A stretch of DNA of 64,000 nucleotides from Bradyrhizobium sp. RP6 (GCF_003837805.1 NZ_RQIT01000002.1:310001-374000), one strand, 5' to 3'. Positions 44,029 through 53,988 are shown, numbered from the stretch's first letter. The notes: generated by a model not told the origin, from the letters alone. Made by a program: numbers and translations.

Positions 44029-44739
44029 TCAGCTGGTTGTGGCGGATGACGCCGTCATCAGGCTGATGGCGGCCGCCGGCAGGTCACGCATGTGATGGAT
44101 CAGTCGGTCTGGCTTCAACTCGGCGATCGGCACGTCGGTGTAGCCGAAGCTGACCCCGATGACAGGTACCCCAGCCCGCCGGGCGACCCCAACGTCGGTT
44201 CCGGCGTCGCCGACCATGATGCTGGCCTTCACGTCTCCACCGGCGCGCGCAACGGTCTCGCGGAAAATGGTCGGATCTGGCTTCTGGACGCCAAAAGTGT
44301 CCGCCCCGCAGATCGCTGCGAATCGGCGGCTGAGGTCGAGCTGGTCCAGCAGCCGCTTCGACAGCCATTCCAGCTTGTTGGTGCAGACCGCGAGGCGATG
44401 GCCTCGCGCCGAAAACTGGTCGAGTGCGGCCTCGAGCCCCTCGAAGGGGCGGGATTCGACCGCGATATGGTCGGCGTAATAGGCGATGAAATCCGCGGTC
44501 ATCCGGTCCATGTCCGCGGGTGTGACGGTGCGGCCTTCGGCCTCCAGCCCCCGCTCGATCAGCTTGCGGGCGCCGGCGCCGATCATGTTGCGGGCCGAGG
44601 CCATGGGCACGGGCGGCAGACCTTCGCGGTCAAGCACGTAGTTGAGGGCGGTGATCAGGTCGGGCGCGGTATCCACGAGCGTGCCGTCGAGATCGAAGAC
44701 GATGGTGTGAGGGCCAGTCCCTTTGAAGGAGGTCATCAC
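44029..44739 (-). CDS. gph: Phosphoglycolate phosphatase, HAD family
   Basis: 236 residues (or 235 from the second ATG). HAD motifs: [15 protein letters not shown] (nucleophile Asp), [14 protein letters not shown] (motif II), and [29 protein letters not shown] (motif IV). The Gph/cap-type 1 layout has the cap at about 20-90. It removes phosphoglycolate from oxygenase side reactions or DNA repair. It diverges from rpiA across ~150 bp. Confidence 0.9.
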   Translation of the reverse strand: MMTSFKGTGPHTIVFDLDGTLVDTAPDLITALNYVLDREGLPPVPMASARNMIGAGARKLIERGLEAEGRTVTPADMDRMTADFIAYYADHIAVESRPFEGLEAALDQFSARGHRLAVCTNKLEWLSKRLLDQLDLSRRFAAICGADTFGVQKPDPTIFRETVARAGGDVKASIMVGDAGTDVGVARRAGVPVIGVSFGYTDVPIAELKPDRLIHHMRDLPAAAISLMTASSATTS

Positions 44740-44890
44740 CCAGCGCTACCGGTCCGGTCGTATCCGCGCAAGGGGCGGGCCCATAAGATCACCTTATAGG
44801 CCTGTTCCCGCGAGAGAAACGAGGCTACATAGGCCGCCGAAAGCGGCCGCGATCGGCGGCTCATCCTCCGAATTCAGGGCGGGCGCACAC

Positions 44891-45610
44891 GTGAACATGG
44901 ACCAGTTGAAGCGGCAGGCTGCTGCGCGCGCCCTCGAGGAGGTGCGCGACGGCATGCAGCTCGGGCTCGGCACCGGCTCGACAGCCAAGCATTTCGTGGA
45001 GCTGCTCGGCGAGCGCGTCGCCGCCGGGCTCAAGGTGGTCGGCGTGCCGACGTCCGAAGCCACGCGCGCTGATGCGGAACGTTGCGGCGTCCCGCTGACG
45101 ACACTCGATGAGATCGACCGTCTCGACATCACCGTGGACGGTGCCGACGAGATCGATCCCGAGCTCAATCTGATCAAGGGCGGCGGCGGCGCGCTGCTGC
45201 GCGAGAAGATCGTGGCGGCCGCCTCGGATCGCATGATCGTGATTGCCGACGACACCAAGTGGGTGCCGACGCTCGGCAAGTTTCCGCTGCCGGTCGAGGT
45301 CATCCCGTTCGGGCTTGGTGCGACGCGCCGGGCGATCGAAAAGGCATTTGCCGAATGCGGCGTTTCCGGGCAAATGGCGGTCCGCAAGGACAAAGGCGGC
45401 CACGTTTTCGTCACCGATGGTGGCCACTGGATCGTCGATGCCCAGCTCGGACGTATTGTGAATCCCCCCGGTCTCGCCAAGGCGTTGAGCGCCATCCCCG
45501 GGGTGGTCGAGCATGGTTTGTTCATCGGCTTGGCCAGCTCGGCCGTTCTGGCGGGCGGCGAAGGAATTCGCGTGATTGAACGGCGGAAGCCGAAAGGAGA
45601 CCAGGAATGA
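44891..45610 (+). CDS. rpiA: Ribose-5-phosphate isomerase A
   Basis: 239 residues from the GTG at 44891 (MNMDQLKRQ); the ATG at 44897 is the alternative, and the longer frame upstream is not conserved-looking. Signatures: [39 protein letters not shown] (catalytic Asp/Glu/Lys set), and [10 protein letters not shown]. It interconverts ribose- and ribulose-5-phosphate in the pentose phosphate pathway. It overlaps the next gene by 4 bp (ATGA). Confidence 0.95.
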   Translation: MNMDQLKRQAAARALEEVRDGMQLGLGTGSTAKHFVELLGERVAAGLKVVGVPTSEATRADAERCGVPLTTLDEIDRLDITVDGADEIDPELNLIKGGGGALLREKIVAAASDRMIVIADDTKWVPTLGKFPLPVEVIPFGLGATRRAIEKAFAECGVSGQMAVRKDKGGHVFVTDGGHWIVDAQLGRIVNPPGLAKALSAIPGVVEHGLFIGLASSAVLAGGEGIRVIERRKPKGDQE

Positions 45611-46152
45611 AGAACGTGTTGAAATTCTTGCCGGCCGCGACTCTCGCTGTGGGACTGGCCGTCTCGGCCGCCCCGGCCGTCGCCCAGCAGCCCGCCCAGC
45701 CCAAGGCTGCCGCCGCACCGGCCCAGCCGAAGGCATCGCCAGCCGCGATCGCGGCGGCCAGGGAGATCCTGCAGATCAAGAACGCCACTGCGATGTATGC
45801 CGGTGCCGTGCCCGGCGTCGTCGAGAAGACCAAGATTGCGCTGATCCAGCAGAACCTCAACTACCAGAAGGATCTCAACGAGGTCGCCTCGATCGTGGCC
45901 CAGCAGCTCAACGGCCGCCAGAACGAGATCGGCGAAGGCATGGCCCAGATTTATGCCAGCGAATTCACCGAACAGGAGCTGAAGGATCTCGTCACCTTCT
46001 ACAGGTCGCCGCTCGGCAAGAAGCTGATCGAGGCCGAGCCGCGCGCCATCGGTCTCAGCATGGCCTTCATGAACTCCTGGGCCCAGAACTTCTCCGAGAC
46101 CGTGATGGGCGCCTTCCGTGCCGAGATGCGCAAGCGTGGCAAGGAGATCTGA
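45607..46152 (+). CDS. DUF2059 exported protein
   Basis: 181 residues. A signal peptide ([26 protein letters not shown]) and an Ala/Pro/Lys linker precede a helical DUF2059 domain ([38 protein letters not shown]). Periplasmic, function unknown. Coupled to rpiA by a 4-bp overlap. Confidence 0.87.
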   Translation: MKNVLKFLPAATLAVGLAVSAAPAVAQQPAQPKAAAAPAQPKASPAAIAAAREILQIKNATAMYAGAVPGVVEKTKIALIQQNLNYQKDLNEVASIVAQQLNGRQNEIGEGMAQIYASEFTEQELKDLVTFYRSPLGKKLIEAEPRAIGLSMAFMNSWAQNFSETVMGAFRAEMRKRGKEI

Positions 46153-46199
46153 TCGATCCTATTTGATCAGAGATTGTTGAAGGGGTGGCGGAGTGGACC

Positions 46200-47588
46200 A
46201 TGGCTGAATTCGACGTCGACCTCTTCGTCATCGGTGGTGGTTCGGGCGGCGTGCGCGCCGCCCGCATCGCGGCCGGACACGGCGCCCGCGTGATGATCGC
46301 GGAAGAGTACCGCATGGGCGGCACCTGCGTGATCCGCGGCTGTGTGCCGAAGAAGCTGTTCGTGATCGGCTCGCATTTTCGTCAGGACCTCGAGGACGCC
46401 GCGGGTTTCGGCTGGACCGTTCCTCCGGCCAGCTTCGACTGGCCCACACTGATCGCCAACAAGGACAAGGAGATCGCGCGGCTGGAGGCGGCCTACACGA
46501 CGAATGTCGAGAAGTCGGGCGCGCAGATCGTCAAGAGCCGCGCGGTGATCGAAGACAAGCACACCGTCCGCCTGCTCGAGAACGACAAGAGGATCACCGC
46601 AAGGTACATCCTGATCGCCACCGGCGGGGCTCCCAACCACGGCGCCGCGATTCCCGGCATCGAGCACGTGATCTCCTCCAACGAGGCGTTCCACCTTGCG
46701 AGACTGCCGAAGCGGATCGTGATCCAGGGCGGCGGTTACATCGCGCTGGAATTTGCCGGCATCTTCGCCGGCTTCGGCTCCGACGTCACCGTGATCTATC
46801 GCGGCGACAATATCTTGCGCGGCTTCGACGAGGACGTGCGCACGCATGTGCGCAGCGAGATGGAGAAGCAGGGCATCACCATTCTCACCGGCTGCACGGT
46901 GACCAGGGTCGATCGCCACGGCGAGAGCTTCACCACCCATCTGTCGAACGGATCGAGCATTGGCTCCGACCAGGTGATGTTCGCCATCGGCCGCCATCCC
47001 AACGTTGCCAATCTCGGGCTGGAGAAAGCCGGCGTCGCCATCAACCCGAGCAATGGCGGCATCGCGGTCGATCATTTCTCCAGGAGCTCGGTCGACAGCA
47101 TCTATGCGATCGGCGACGTCACCCACCGCTTCAACCTGACGCCGGTGGCGATCCGCGAGGGCCATGCTTTTGCCGACACCGTGTTCGGCAAGCGCGAGGT
47201 CACGGTCGATCACGCCAACATCCCGACCGCCGTGTTCTCGCAGCCGGAGGTCGGCACGGTTGGTCTGACGGAGACCGAGGCGCGCGCGCAATTCAGCCAC
47301 GTCGACATCTACAAGACGACGTTCCGCCCCATCAAGGCGACGATGTCGGGCCGCGACACCCGCGTGCTGATGAAGCTCGTGGTCGACGGCTCATCCGACC
47401 GCGTGCTCGGCTGCCACATCGTCGGCGATGCCGCCGCCGAGATTACGCAAGCTGTCGCGATCGCGGTGAAGATGAAGGCGACCAAGGCCGATTTCGATGC
47501 GACCATCGCGCTGCATCCGACCGCGGCCGAAGAGCTCGTCACGATGCGCACGCCGACCGCACGCCATGTGCGGCAGGCGGCGGAGTAG
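46200..47588 (+). CDS. gor: Glutathione-disulfide reductase
   Basis: 462 residues from the ATG at 46200, preceded by GGAG; the GTG at 46185 would add five. FAD-binding FVIGGGSGGVRAARIAA, redox-active C43/C48 in GGTCVIRGCVPKKL, NADPH-binding IQGGGYIALEFAGIFAGFG, and dimerisation-end ALHPTAAEELVTMR with the catalytic His. It reduces oxidised glutathione with NADPH. Probably co-transcribed with rpiA-DUF2059 upstream (47-bp gap). Confidence 0.95.
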   Translation: MAEFDVDLFVIGGGSGGVRAARIAAGHGARVMIAEEYRMGGTCVIRGCVPKKLFVIGSHFRQDLEDAAGFGWTVPPASFDWPTLIANKDKEIARLEAAYTTNVEKSGAQIVKSRAVIEDKHTVRLLENDKRITARYILIATGGAPNHGAAIPGIEHVISSNEAFHLARLPKRIVIQGGGYIALEFAGIFAGFGSDVTVIYRGDNILRGFDEDVRTHVRSEMEKQGITILTGCTVTRVDRHGESFTTHLSNGSSIGSDQVMFAIGRHPNVANLGLEKAGVAINPSNGGIAVDHFSRSSVDSIYAIGDVTHRFNLTPVAIREGHAFADTVFGKREVTVDHANIPTAVFSQPEVGTVGLTETEARAQFSHVDIYKTTFRPIKATMSGRDTRVLMKLVVDGSSDRVLGCHIVGDAAAEITQAVAIAVKMKATKADFDATIALHPTAAEELVTMRTPTARHVRQAAE

Positions 47589-47621
47589 GGGAGAGGTTGT
47601 CGGACGAGCCCGGGCCTGCAC

Positions 47622-47730
47622 GGTTCGAGACGCCCGCTGTGGCGGGTCCTCACCATGAGGGTCTGAGATTTCGCCGCAATACACGACCTCATTCTGAGGG
47701 CCCGCCGCAGGCGGGCGTCTCGAAGGATGG
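47622..47730. repeat. Large inverted repeat, Rhizobiales-type intergenic element
   Basis: Two arms of about 38 nt, GGTTCGAGACGCCCGCTGTG... (47622-47660) and its near reverse complement (47687-47729), are separated by about 26 nt. Each arm itself folds (CGCCCGC / GCGGG). Elements of this kind (TCGAGACGC...TCATTCTGAGG) are scattered in Bradyrhizobium and Rhodopseudomonas intergenic DNA. It separates convergent genes gor and the bicupin. Confidence 0.75.
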
Positions 47731-47748
47731 CCGCAACGAGATGCGCGC

Positions 47749-48888
47749 CTACCCGTACAGATACCCGACCGGCTTGCCTTCGGTGCGCAGGGGACGGACA
47801 TCCTTGTGCGTGATGATCTGACCGGCGAGGCCGTCGATCTCGTCGCGCTGCGTCGGCGTCCAGCTGCGCAGCTCGTTCATGCCCTTGAGCAGGCCGAGCC
47901 GCAGCACCTGGGTGTTTTCGCCGACAGCCGTGAGGCTGATGGAATCCCTGCCCGCCGTCACCACGTCGCCGGCTGACAGCTCGAAGCTCTCGCCGGTCCT
48001 TCTCTTGAACTCGGCCGTGCCGCGAATGACGCGATAGATCACGACCTCGCCCTTCGCAAAACAGGTCGCGTCCCCCGCGGCAGACGTGCTCTTCGGCAAG
48101 AGTGCGTGGCCACGCGGGTCGGTCGCGATGATGTGGCCCGTGACGAGATGCCCGCTCGGAATTTCGATGCCGATATCGCGCAGGTAAACCGGCATCGCCG
48201 ATCTGACAGAACCGTCGGTGAGCGGCTTAAACAGTGCGTCGAGCGCCAGGGGATCCTGAAGCCAGAAGCCGGCATCGGCCGGCCGGTCATGCAGCGGATG
48301 GCTCCAGGCCACGCGCGGCGTTTCGTCCTCGTTGATCTGATCCGGACCGACAATGGTCGGATTCGGAAAGGTGGTGGGATCGGTGATGAAGGCTTCGAGG
48401 AATTTGCCGGAATAGCCCATCGAGATCGGATCGGGCACCACCGTCTGCGGCGTCTTCAAATTCTCTTCGGTCGACAGACCCGACCAGGTGTAGAACAGCT
48501 GGCGATGCACGATCGCGCTTTGCAACATCACCGCGCCCGGGCCGACATTGTACCAGCGGCCGTCATAGTCGAAGGTGAACGCGCCCGAGGTGACCAGCAC
48601 GAGCTGAAAGCCGCCCGGCGGAAGATGAAGATGGAAATCGGTGGGCCCGGTGTCGGGCCGGTAGATCGGCAGATTGGTCGCGACCTCGTGCAGCAGGAAG
48701 CTCTCGTTGTTGGCGTGAAAGCCTTCATTGGCGCGGTTGTAGAGGGCCTGCGGCCGGTACGTTGCCTCGAACTTCGCATCCCGGTCGCGATCGATCGCCA
48801 CGAAATTGCGGTCGTTGAGGCGCAATCGCGCGCCGTTCGGATGGGTGAGGCCAGTGATTTTGAGATCTCCGGCAGCATGCACGTTCAT
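47749..48888 (-). CDS. Bicupin family protein, unknown substrate
   Basis: 379 residues from the ATG at 48888; the upstream frame is not coding-like. Two cupin-like halves: HLHLPPGGFQLVLVTSGAFTFDYDGRWYNVGPGAV (first) and AKGEVVIYRVIRGTAEFKRRTGESFELSAGDVV (second). Possible metal ligands in FHLHLPP and in the second half are visible but not conclusive. Resembles large cupins of dioxygenase type. Cytosolic. No operon partner; convergent with gor across a repeat. Confidence 0.7.
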   Translation of the reverse strand: MNVHAAGDLKITGLTHPNGARLRLNDRNFVAIDRDRDAKFEATYRPQALYNRANEGFHANNESFLLHEVATNLPIYRPDTGPTDFHLHLPPGGFQLVLVTSGAFTFDYDGRWYNVGPGAVMLQSAIVHRQLFYTWSGLSTEENLKTPQTVVPDPISMGYSGKFLEAFITDPTTFPNPTIVGPDQINEDETPRVAWSHPLHDRPADAGFWLQDPLALDALFKPLTDGSVRSAMPVYLRDIGIEIPSGHLVTGHIIATDPRGHALLPKSTSAAGDATCFAKGEVVIYRVIRGTAEFKRRTGESFELSAGDVVTAGRDSISLTAVGENTQVLRLGLLKGMNELRSWTPTQRDEIDGLAGQIITHKDVRPLRTEGKPVGYLYG

Positions 48889-49215
48889 GGCATTCTCCGA
48901 TCTGGGGCCGTCCATTCCGGAGCCGGGCGCACGCAACTTGCCGCTCTCTATCGTGGGCGGGCAGGGAATGGGGCCTGCTGCTGTCTTGCGAATTCTGGGC
49001 CAGTCGGCGCGTGCTGCGCGGGCAGGCTCGCCGCCCGCACGCGGCGCGAAGGAAAAGCTTGATTGCACCTGAGGTTAGACGGCGGGTTCGCCAACGGGCC
49101 CGACCTTTTCGCCCAGCCCGCGAGTTGAGTGGAGCGACGTGTCTTGTCCAATTTGTCGGCAGCCCTGCAGGTCGCGACGACAGGCAAATGCCGGCGGCTC
49201 AGCGTCTGAAGCCGT
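48889..49215. other. Intergenic region, nothing firm
   Basis: 327 bp between the bicupin start and a small zinc-ribbon gene. No gene or element is supported. It must include the bicupin promoter, not identified. Confidence 0.5.
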
Positions 49216-49401
49216 TCATTCGAACGGGTGGCGGACGGTCCGCTCGGGCTTGCCGAACGGGCTATCCGCCCACTTCGCCATGTCCAGCGCGCGGACATCG
49301 ATGCCTTCGCACCAGAGGCAGCTCGGTTCCGCGCGGCCTTTGGGTGTCAGCATCGGGACAAGCGCATGGCCGCAGCCGGTGCAGAATGTGGTGCGATTCA
49401 T
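49216..49401 (-). CDS. Small zinc-ribbon-like protein
   Basis: 61 residues from the ATG at 49401 (MNRTTFCTGCGHALVPML); an ATG 18 bp upstream is possible. Two Cys pairs (CTGC and CLWC) suggest a zinc ribbon. The rest is short and Arg/Lys-rich near the end. No family name recognised. Confidence 0.55.
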   Translation of the reverse strand: MNRTTFCTGCGHALVPMLTPKGRAEPSCLWCEGIDVRALDMAKWADSPFGKPERTVRHPFE

Positions 49402-49888
49402 GCGCTTCTCCGCGCTCATCGGATTCAAGGACGACATTCTCGCTGCCGAAGCTTGCGCGGGCGCTATGACGGCGCAGACGCTCGTTCCCGAGAGGGGCAA
49501 TGTACCGATTCATCATGACACGGTTGCGATGTCGTCTGCCGTTCCACGATAGGCGGAGCGCATTTCCTTCCGGTCCCGACTCTGCGCCCGCAACGCGAAG
49601 AGCGCTGCAGCGCATCCGGGACGCGGTTCGTCACAATGGAACCGATGCGGCGGCTGGTCGCACGCATGCTGCCTTGATTCCGACAGAGCCACCTTTATCT
49701 CTAACCAGAACAAGAATCCGGGCCCCTCTGGCGAGGACGCCGACGATGTCGGCAAACCTCGTGATGTCGGATGACCTGTCCCGCGCGAATGCGATGGATC
49801 GGCCGATCGTCGGGCCTTTGTTCGTTCTCTCCGACTCTTCGTCCGATCGCAGCTCCGTGCGGCCATTTCGCAAGTTAAGGGAGCTACG
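49402..49888. other. Intergenic region upstream of the TerB gene
   Basis: 487 bp, with weak frames on both strands but no domain or codon signal I can trust. It probably holds the promoter of the terB-like set on the right and of the zinc-ribbon gene on the left. Confidence 0.45.
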
Positions 49889-50362
49889 ATGTCTGACGCC
49901 AAAACCTCTAATCCGATCGAGATCACGGAGCCGTCCAGCCTGAACGAGCAGGCCGCGGTCGCGCTGGTGATTGTGGGCGCGCTGGTTGCGGTTGCCGACC
50001 GGCGTGTTTCTCCGGTCGAGCGTGACGAGGTGATCCGTTTCATCAGGGATCGCAGGCTGGCGCCGCACATTTCGGACGAACGGCTCTCTGCGATGTTCGA
50101 TGAACTCGCCGAACGGCTCGAGGAGCCGGATTTTGCCAACGTCGTGATCGACACGCTGCGGCCGGTTTCGAATCTGCCGCTCTCGTCTCATCTGATGGAG
50201 CTGTCGGAGCGCGTTGCTGCCGCAGATGAGGACGTACATCCCCACGAAGTCCAGGCGATCAAGTTGTTGCGTCTGCTGACGCTGGTGCTGCCGCGCGCGA
50301 AGCCCATCGTGCCGAATGCAGCGGGCGCCGAGCTGCAGGCCGCCCTGAAGGAGCAAGCATGA
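49889..50362 (+). CDS. TerB-like tellurite-resistance/acidic helical protein
   Basis: 157 residues. The pattern EQAAVALVIVGALVAVADRRVSPVERDEVIRFI ... ADEDVHPHEVQAIKLLRLL is the TerB/DjlA fold, with acidic metal-binding loops. Function in metal or stress handling is presumed. Overlaps the next gene by 4 bp (ATGA). Confidence 0.72.
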   Translation: MSDAKTSNPIEITEPSSLNEQAAVALVIVGALVAVADRRVSPVERDEVIRFIRDRRLAPHISDERLSAMFDELAERLEEPDFANVVIDTLRPVSNLPLSSHLMELSERVAAADEDVHPHEVQAIKLLRLLTLVLPRAKPIVPNAAGAELQAALKEQA

Positions 50363-50721
50363 GCACAGTTTTGGACCAGCGCACCATGGAAGCCGAGGGC
50401 ACCACCGGCGAGGTCGCCGGTGGAGATCCGCGCATGGCCAAGCTCGTCGACCGCCTGCCGCCGCGCATGGGCGATACCTTCACCTATCTGCTCAGGCCGT
50501 CCAGCCGCTGGGTCAGGATCCCCTCGGGCACGCTGCTGGTCGCCGGCGGTGTGCTGTCCTTCCTGCCGCTGCTCGGCGTCTGGATGCTGCCGCTCGGCCT
50601 CGCGCTGCTCGCCGAGGACGTACCTGCGCTGCGCTCCTCCCGATCCAAGGTCTTCGACTGGATCGAACGCCGCAAGCCGCACTGGCTCGATCCGTCGACA
50701 TCGAAGAATGATCAAACATGA
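50359..50721 (+). CDS. Small membrane protein in the terB/terC set
   Basis: 120 residues, with two close hydrophobic segments (GTLLVAGGVLSFLPLLGVWMLPLGLALLAEDV, about 60-92). The N-terminus is soluble and acidic. No family recognised. It overlaps both neighbours by 4 bp, indicating one translationally coupled operon with TerB and TerC-like proteins. Confidence 0.72.
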   Translation: MSTVLDQRTMEAEGTTGEVAGGDPRMAKLVDRLPPRMGDTFTYLLRPSSRWVRIPSGTLLVAGGVLSFLPLLGVWMLPLGLALLAEDVPALRSSRSKVFDWIERRKPHWLDPSTSKNDQT

Positions 50722-51356
50722 CTGAATTCATCACCGCCGAGGCGCTGACCGCGCTGTTTCAAGTCGTCCTGATCGATCTCGTGCTCGCCGGCGACAACGC
50801 CGTCGTCATCGGCCTCGCCGCGGCGGGCCTGCCGGCCGGACAGCGGCGCCGCGCCATCATCGTCGGCATCGCCGCGGCCACTGCGCTGCGCATCGCCTTC
50901 GCCGGCGTCGCGACCCAGCTCCTGCAGGTCATCGGCCTGCTGCTCGCCGGCGGCGTGCTGCTGCTCTGGGTGTGCTGGAAGATGTGGCGCGAGCTGCGCG
51001 AGCAGGCGACGCATTCGGAGCAGCTCGCGTTCAGCCACGGCGGCGGCGCGGATGCTGCGCCGGTGCAGCGAAAGACCTTCGGCCAGGCGGCGGCGCAGAT
51101 CGTCGCGGCCGACGTCTCGATGTCCCTCGACAACGTCCTCGCGGTGGCGGGCGCCGCGCGCGAGCATCCCTACATCCTCGCCTTCGGCCTGTTGCTGTCA
51201 GTCGCGATGATGGGTGTCGCCGCCGATCTGCTCGGCCGCGTGCTCCAGAAGCAGCGCTGGGTCGCCTATGTCGGCCTCGCCATCATCATTTACGTCGCCT
51301 TCGAGATGATCTATCGGGGCTCGCTCGAGCTCGCGCCTGTCATCGCGAGTCTCTGA
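50718..51356 (+). CDS. TerC/YjbE-family membrane protein
   Basis: 212 residues with about six membrane segments. The family motifs are DLVLAGDNAVVIGLAAAG near the N-terminus and ADVSMSLDNVLAVAGAA near the middle, each with the conserved Asp-Asn pair. YjbE/TerC proteins are linked to metal (manganese/calcium) export or tellurite resistance. It overlaps the small membrane gene by 4 bp. Confidence 0.9.
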   Translation: MTEFITAEALTALFQVVLIDLVLAGDNAVVIGLAAAGLPAGQRRRAIIVGIAAATALRIAFAGVATQLLQVIGLLLAGGVLLLWVCWKMWRELREQATHSEQLAFSHGGGADAAPVQRKTFGQAAAQIVAADVSMSLDNVLAVAGAAREHPYILAFGLLLSVAMMGVAADLLGRVLQKQRWVAYVGLAIIIYVAFEMIYRGSLELAPVIASL

Positions 51357-51388
51357 AGCGCATTCCTGTCTGCAATCCGGAGCGATCC

Positions 51389-51973
51389 ATGACGTCTGAA
51401 CCCAAGGCACCTTCGGCGCTGGCGGCGCCAAGGCCGCCGATCGGCCTGTTTCCGAAACTGATCTTCGGCTCGCGCTGGCTGCAATTGCCGCTCTATATCG
51501 GCCTCATCGTCGCGCAGGCCGTCTATGTGCTGTTGTTCCTGAAGGAGCTCTGGCACCTGGTCGTGCACTCGTTCGATGCCAGCGAGCAGCAGATCATGTT
51601 GGTCGTGCTCGGGCTGATCGACGTCGTGATGATCTCGAATCTGCTGGTGATGGTGATCGTCGGCGGCTACGAGACCTTCGTCTCCCGCCTGAACCTGAGC
51701 GGGCATCCGGACGAGCCGGAATGGCTCAGTCACGTCAACGCCAGCGTGCTCAAGATCAAGCTCGCGATGGCGATCATCGGCATTTCCTCGATCTCGCTGC
51801 TCAGGACCTTCATCGAGGCCGGTAATCTCGGCACCAACCGCAGCAATTTCACCGAGAGCGGCGTGATGTGGCAGGTCCTGATCCACATGACCTTCATCAT
51901 CTCGGCGATCGGCATCGCCTGGGTCGACCGCCTCAGCGAGAGCGGCCATCGCAAGGAGTCCGGCCACGGCTGA
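51389..51973 (+). CDS. UPF0114 (YqhA-like) membrane protein
   Basis: 194 residues from the ATG at 51389. Membrane segments: LPLYIGLIVAQAVYVLLFL, QIMLVVLGLIDVVMISNLLVMVIVGGYETFV, LAMAIIGISSISLLRTFI, and VLIHMTFIISAIGIAWVD. The motifs GGYETFVS and NRSNFTESGVMWQ-like end match UPF0114/TIGR00645. Function unknown. 32 bp after the TerC-like gene, so probably the same operon. Confidence 0.88.
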   Translation: MTSEPKAPSALAAPRPPIGLFPKLIFGSRWLQLPLYIGLIVAQAVYVLLFLKELWHLVVHSFDASEQQIMLVVLGLIDVVMISNLLVMVIVGGYETFVSRLNLSGHPDEPEWLSHVNASVLKIKLAMAIIGISSISLLRTFIEAGNLGTNRSNFTESGVMWQVLIHMTFIISAIGIAWVDRLSESGHRKESGHG

Positions 51974-52204
51974 GCCTGCGAATGGGGCCGCGCCTTGAGG
52001 CGGCGGCCCCGCCACCATATCGGCGGAGCCTCGCCGAACGTCGTCTTGTAGCCGGTCTCGAGGAATCACAAGCCGCCGATGCGCAGGTGATGTTTGCTTT
52101 GAACGACCATCCAGCCGTCTGAGGTGAGGTGGCCGGCGTCCGTTCATGGTTTCTTTCCGCAGATCTCGCGGGATGCCGTCGCCTCCGCTCTGTGGAGAGC
52201 GTAT

Positions 52205-53482
52205 TCATTCCGCTGGGCTGCCGACGACCGCACCCTGCTTGAGGTCTTCGCGGGCGAGGATCAGCACAAGGCCGACGATGATCAACTCGACCACCGCGAA
52301 GGCGACGAAAGCCTCGGTGAACGCGCCGGAAGAGGCGTTGACGATGGCTACCATCATCCAGGGCGCCACGAAAGCCGACAAGATGCCGAACACCTCCGCA
52401 TAGCCGATCGCCGCCGGTGCGAGCGCGTCGGAGTATTTTTCGCTGAGCAGCGCGAAGATCGCGCCGCCGCCGAGCAGCGCGACGCCGCTGAGGGCCGCGA
52501 ACAGCACCAGTACACCGAACGGCATCGGCGTAACGACGCTCCAGAGGAACATCAGGGCGGTCAGGAAGGCGAGCCCCGCGGTGAGCTTGATCATGAACGG
52601 CTTGCCGAGCCGGTCGGACATGTAGCCGCCGATCACCAGGAAAAGGACCTGCGAGAGCCCCATCACGGTGCCGATCACGGCGCCGGCTTCCGGCGGCATG
52701 TGCTGCACGGCGATAAAGGCGGGCACCACCCAGGTCGCGGTGCCGGCGATTGCGAAGGTGCAGGCCACGATGCCGAAGCCACCAACTGCGATCCATTTCG
52801 AGCGGAAGATTTCGCCAAGCGGCAGGTGCTTCTGAGGCGTCTCGTTCCCCCAGGTGAAGTCGACGATACCAATCTCGCTCGGGCTATTGCGAACGACGAG
52901 CGCGTCAATCGCAGCGACGATCAGGGTGCCGACCGCCAGTACTGCGAAGAAGGTCCGCCATCCGGTCGCAATGGTCAGGGGAATGCCGAGTGCGAAATCC
53001 AGGGTGATGGCGAGGCTGTAGGCCGCAAGGATGACCCCGACCACCGACCCGCGCCGGCTCTGCGGAAACCAGCCGAAGATCAGCTTCATGTTGCCGATGA
53101 AAATGGCGGCATCGAAGAAGCCGATCAGGAGCCGCAGCAGCACAAGCTGGGTGTAGGTCTGGACGAACACCTGAAGCATCATCCCGAGACCGGTGCCGGC
53201 AAGTCCGATCAGCAGCATGTTGCGCGCCGTCATCGAGCGGCTCACCGGTGACCACACCATCATCCCGATGCCATAAGTCAATGCGAAGATACCCTGCGCC
53301 AGACCGGCCTCGGCGGGATTGAGTTTCAGGCTCTCGGAGACGAAAGGCAGCACGGCCGCGAAGGCGTACCAGTCGGCCGCGAGGAATATCTCGCAGAAGA
53401 TGGCGAGTGCCAGCATGCACTTTTGCCAGACGGCAATCCGTAGGCGGTCGCTCTCGGAAATGGTGGTCCAGGAGATCGTCAT
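52205..53482 (-). CDS. MFS transporter
   Basis: 425 residues from the ATG at 53482. Twelve hydrophobic segments. The family loop GLAQGIFALTYGIGMMVWSPVSRSMTARN and GGYMSDRLGKPF are visible. It is probably a member of the anion/organic acid permease-like MFS class; substrate unknown. It is last in the minus-strand catabolic set (monooxygenase, reductase, hydrolase, cupin), so it probably imports or exports the compound degraded there. Confidence 0.88.
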   Translation of the reverse strand: MTISWTTISESDRLRIAVWQKCMLALAIFCEIFLAADWYAFAAVLPFVSESLKLNPAEAGLAQGIFALTYGIGMMVWSPVSRSMTARNMLLIGLAGTGLGMMLQVFVQTYTQLVLLRLLIGFFDAAIFIGNMKLIFGWFPQSRRGSVVGVILAAYSLAITLDFALGIPLTIATGWRTFFAVLAVGTLIVAAIDALVVRNSPSEIGIVDFTWGNETPQKHLPLGEIFRSKWIAVGGFGIVACTFAIAGTATWVVPAFIAVQHMPPEAGAVIGTVMGLSQVLFLVIGGYMSDRLGKPFMIKLTAGLAFLTALMFLWSVVTPMPFGVLVLFAALSGVALLGGGAIFALLSEKYSDALAPAAIGYAEVFGILSAFVAPWMMVAIVNASSGAFTEAFVAFAVVELIIVGLVLILAREDLKQGAVVGSPAE

Positions 53483-53523
53483 GATCGATCCTCGCGGTTT
53501 GAACTTTCGGCGGGAGACGAGCA

Positions 53524-53967
53524 TCAGGCCGGGGGCGGCAGGAAATTGACCTCGTGCTCGGCGGCACGCCGAACGACTTCCTGCGGATCGGGCAGGTTGT
53601 GGATGCGCTCGAACAGCTCCTTGAGCGATCGCGTCGGCGCGACCCAGAACAGGCTGGTCGCGGTTTCGCCGGACTTGTTGAAGATGCCGTGGGGAATGCC
53701 TTTGGGCATGCGCACGAGGTCCCCGGCGGTCGCCACCAAGTCCTTCCCGTCAAGCCAGAGATCGTAACGGCCGCTCAATACGTAGACGAATTCGTCCTGG
53801 GTCGGATGAACGTGCGGCGGCACGAAGGTGCCGTCGGGGAAAACGGCATGCCAAGCCATCGACGCCTCGGAGTGCTGCTTCAGCGTGTAGGTCTGGCCCA
53901 GAATGTTCCAGACGATGTTGCCAAAGCCGTCTTTGGCGGGGGTTACGCCCGGAGGCATCTCGATCAT
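53524..53967 (-). CDS. Cupin-domain protein
   Basis: 147 residues. Cupin motifs: GTFVPPHVHPTQDEFVYVLSGRYDLWLDG (His ligands and Glu) and GDLVRMPKGIPHGIFNKSG. A single-domain metal-binding cupin. It sits between the hydrolase and MFS genes in the same set, so it may act on the pathway compound. No precise activity can be named. Confidence 0.85.
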   Translation of the reverse strand: MIEMPPGVTPAKDGFGNIVWNILGQTYTLKQHSEASMAWHAVFPDGTFVPPHVHPTQDEFVYVLSGRYDLWLDGKDLVATAGDLVRMPKGIPHGIFNKSGETATSLFWVAPTRSLKELFERIHNLPDPQEVVRRAAEHEVNFLPPPA

Positions 53968-53988
53968 GGTGGTGTCCTTCTGTCTGAG

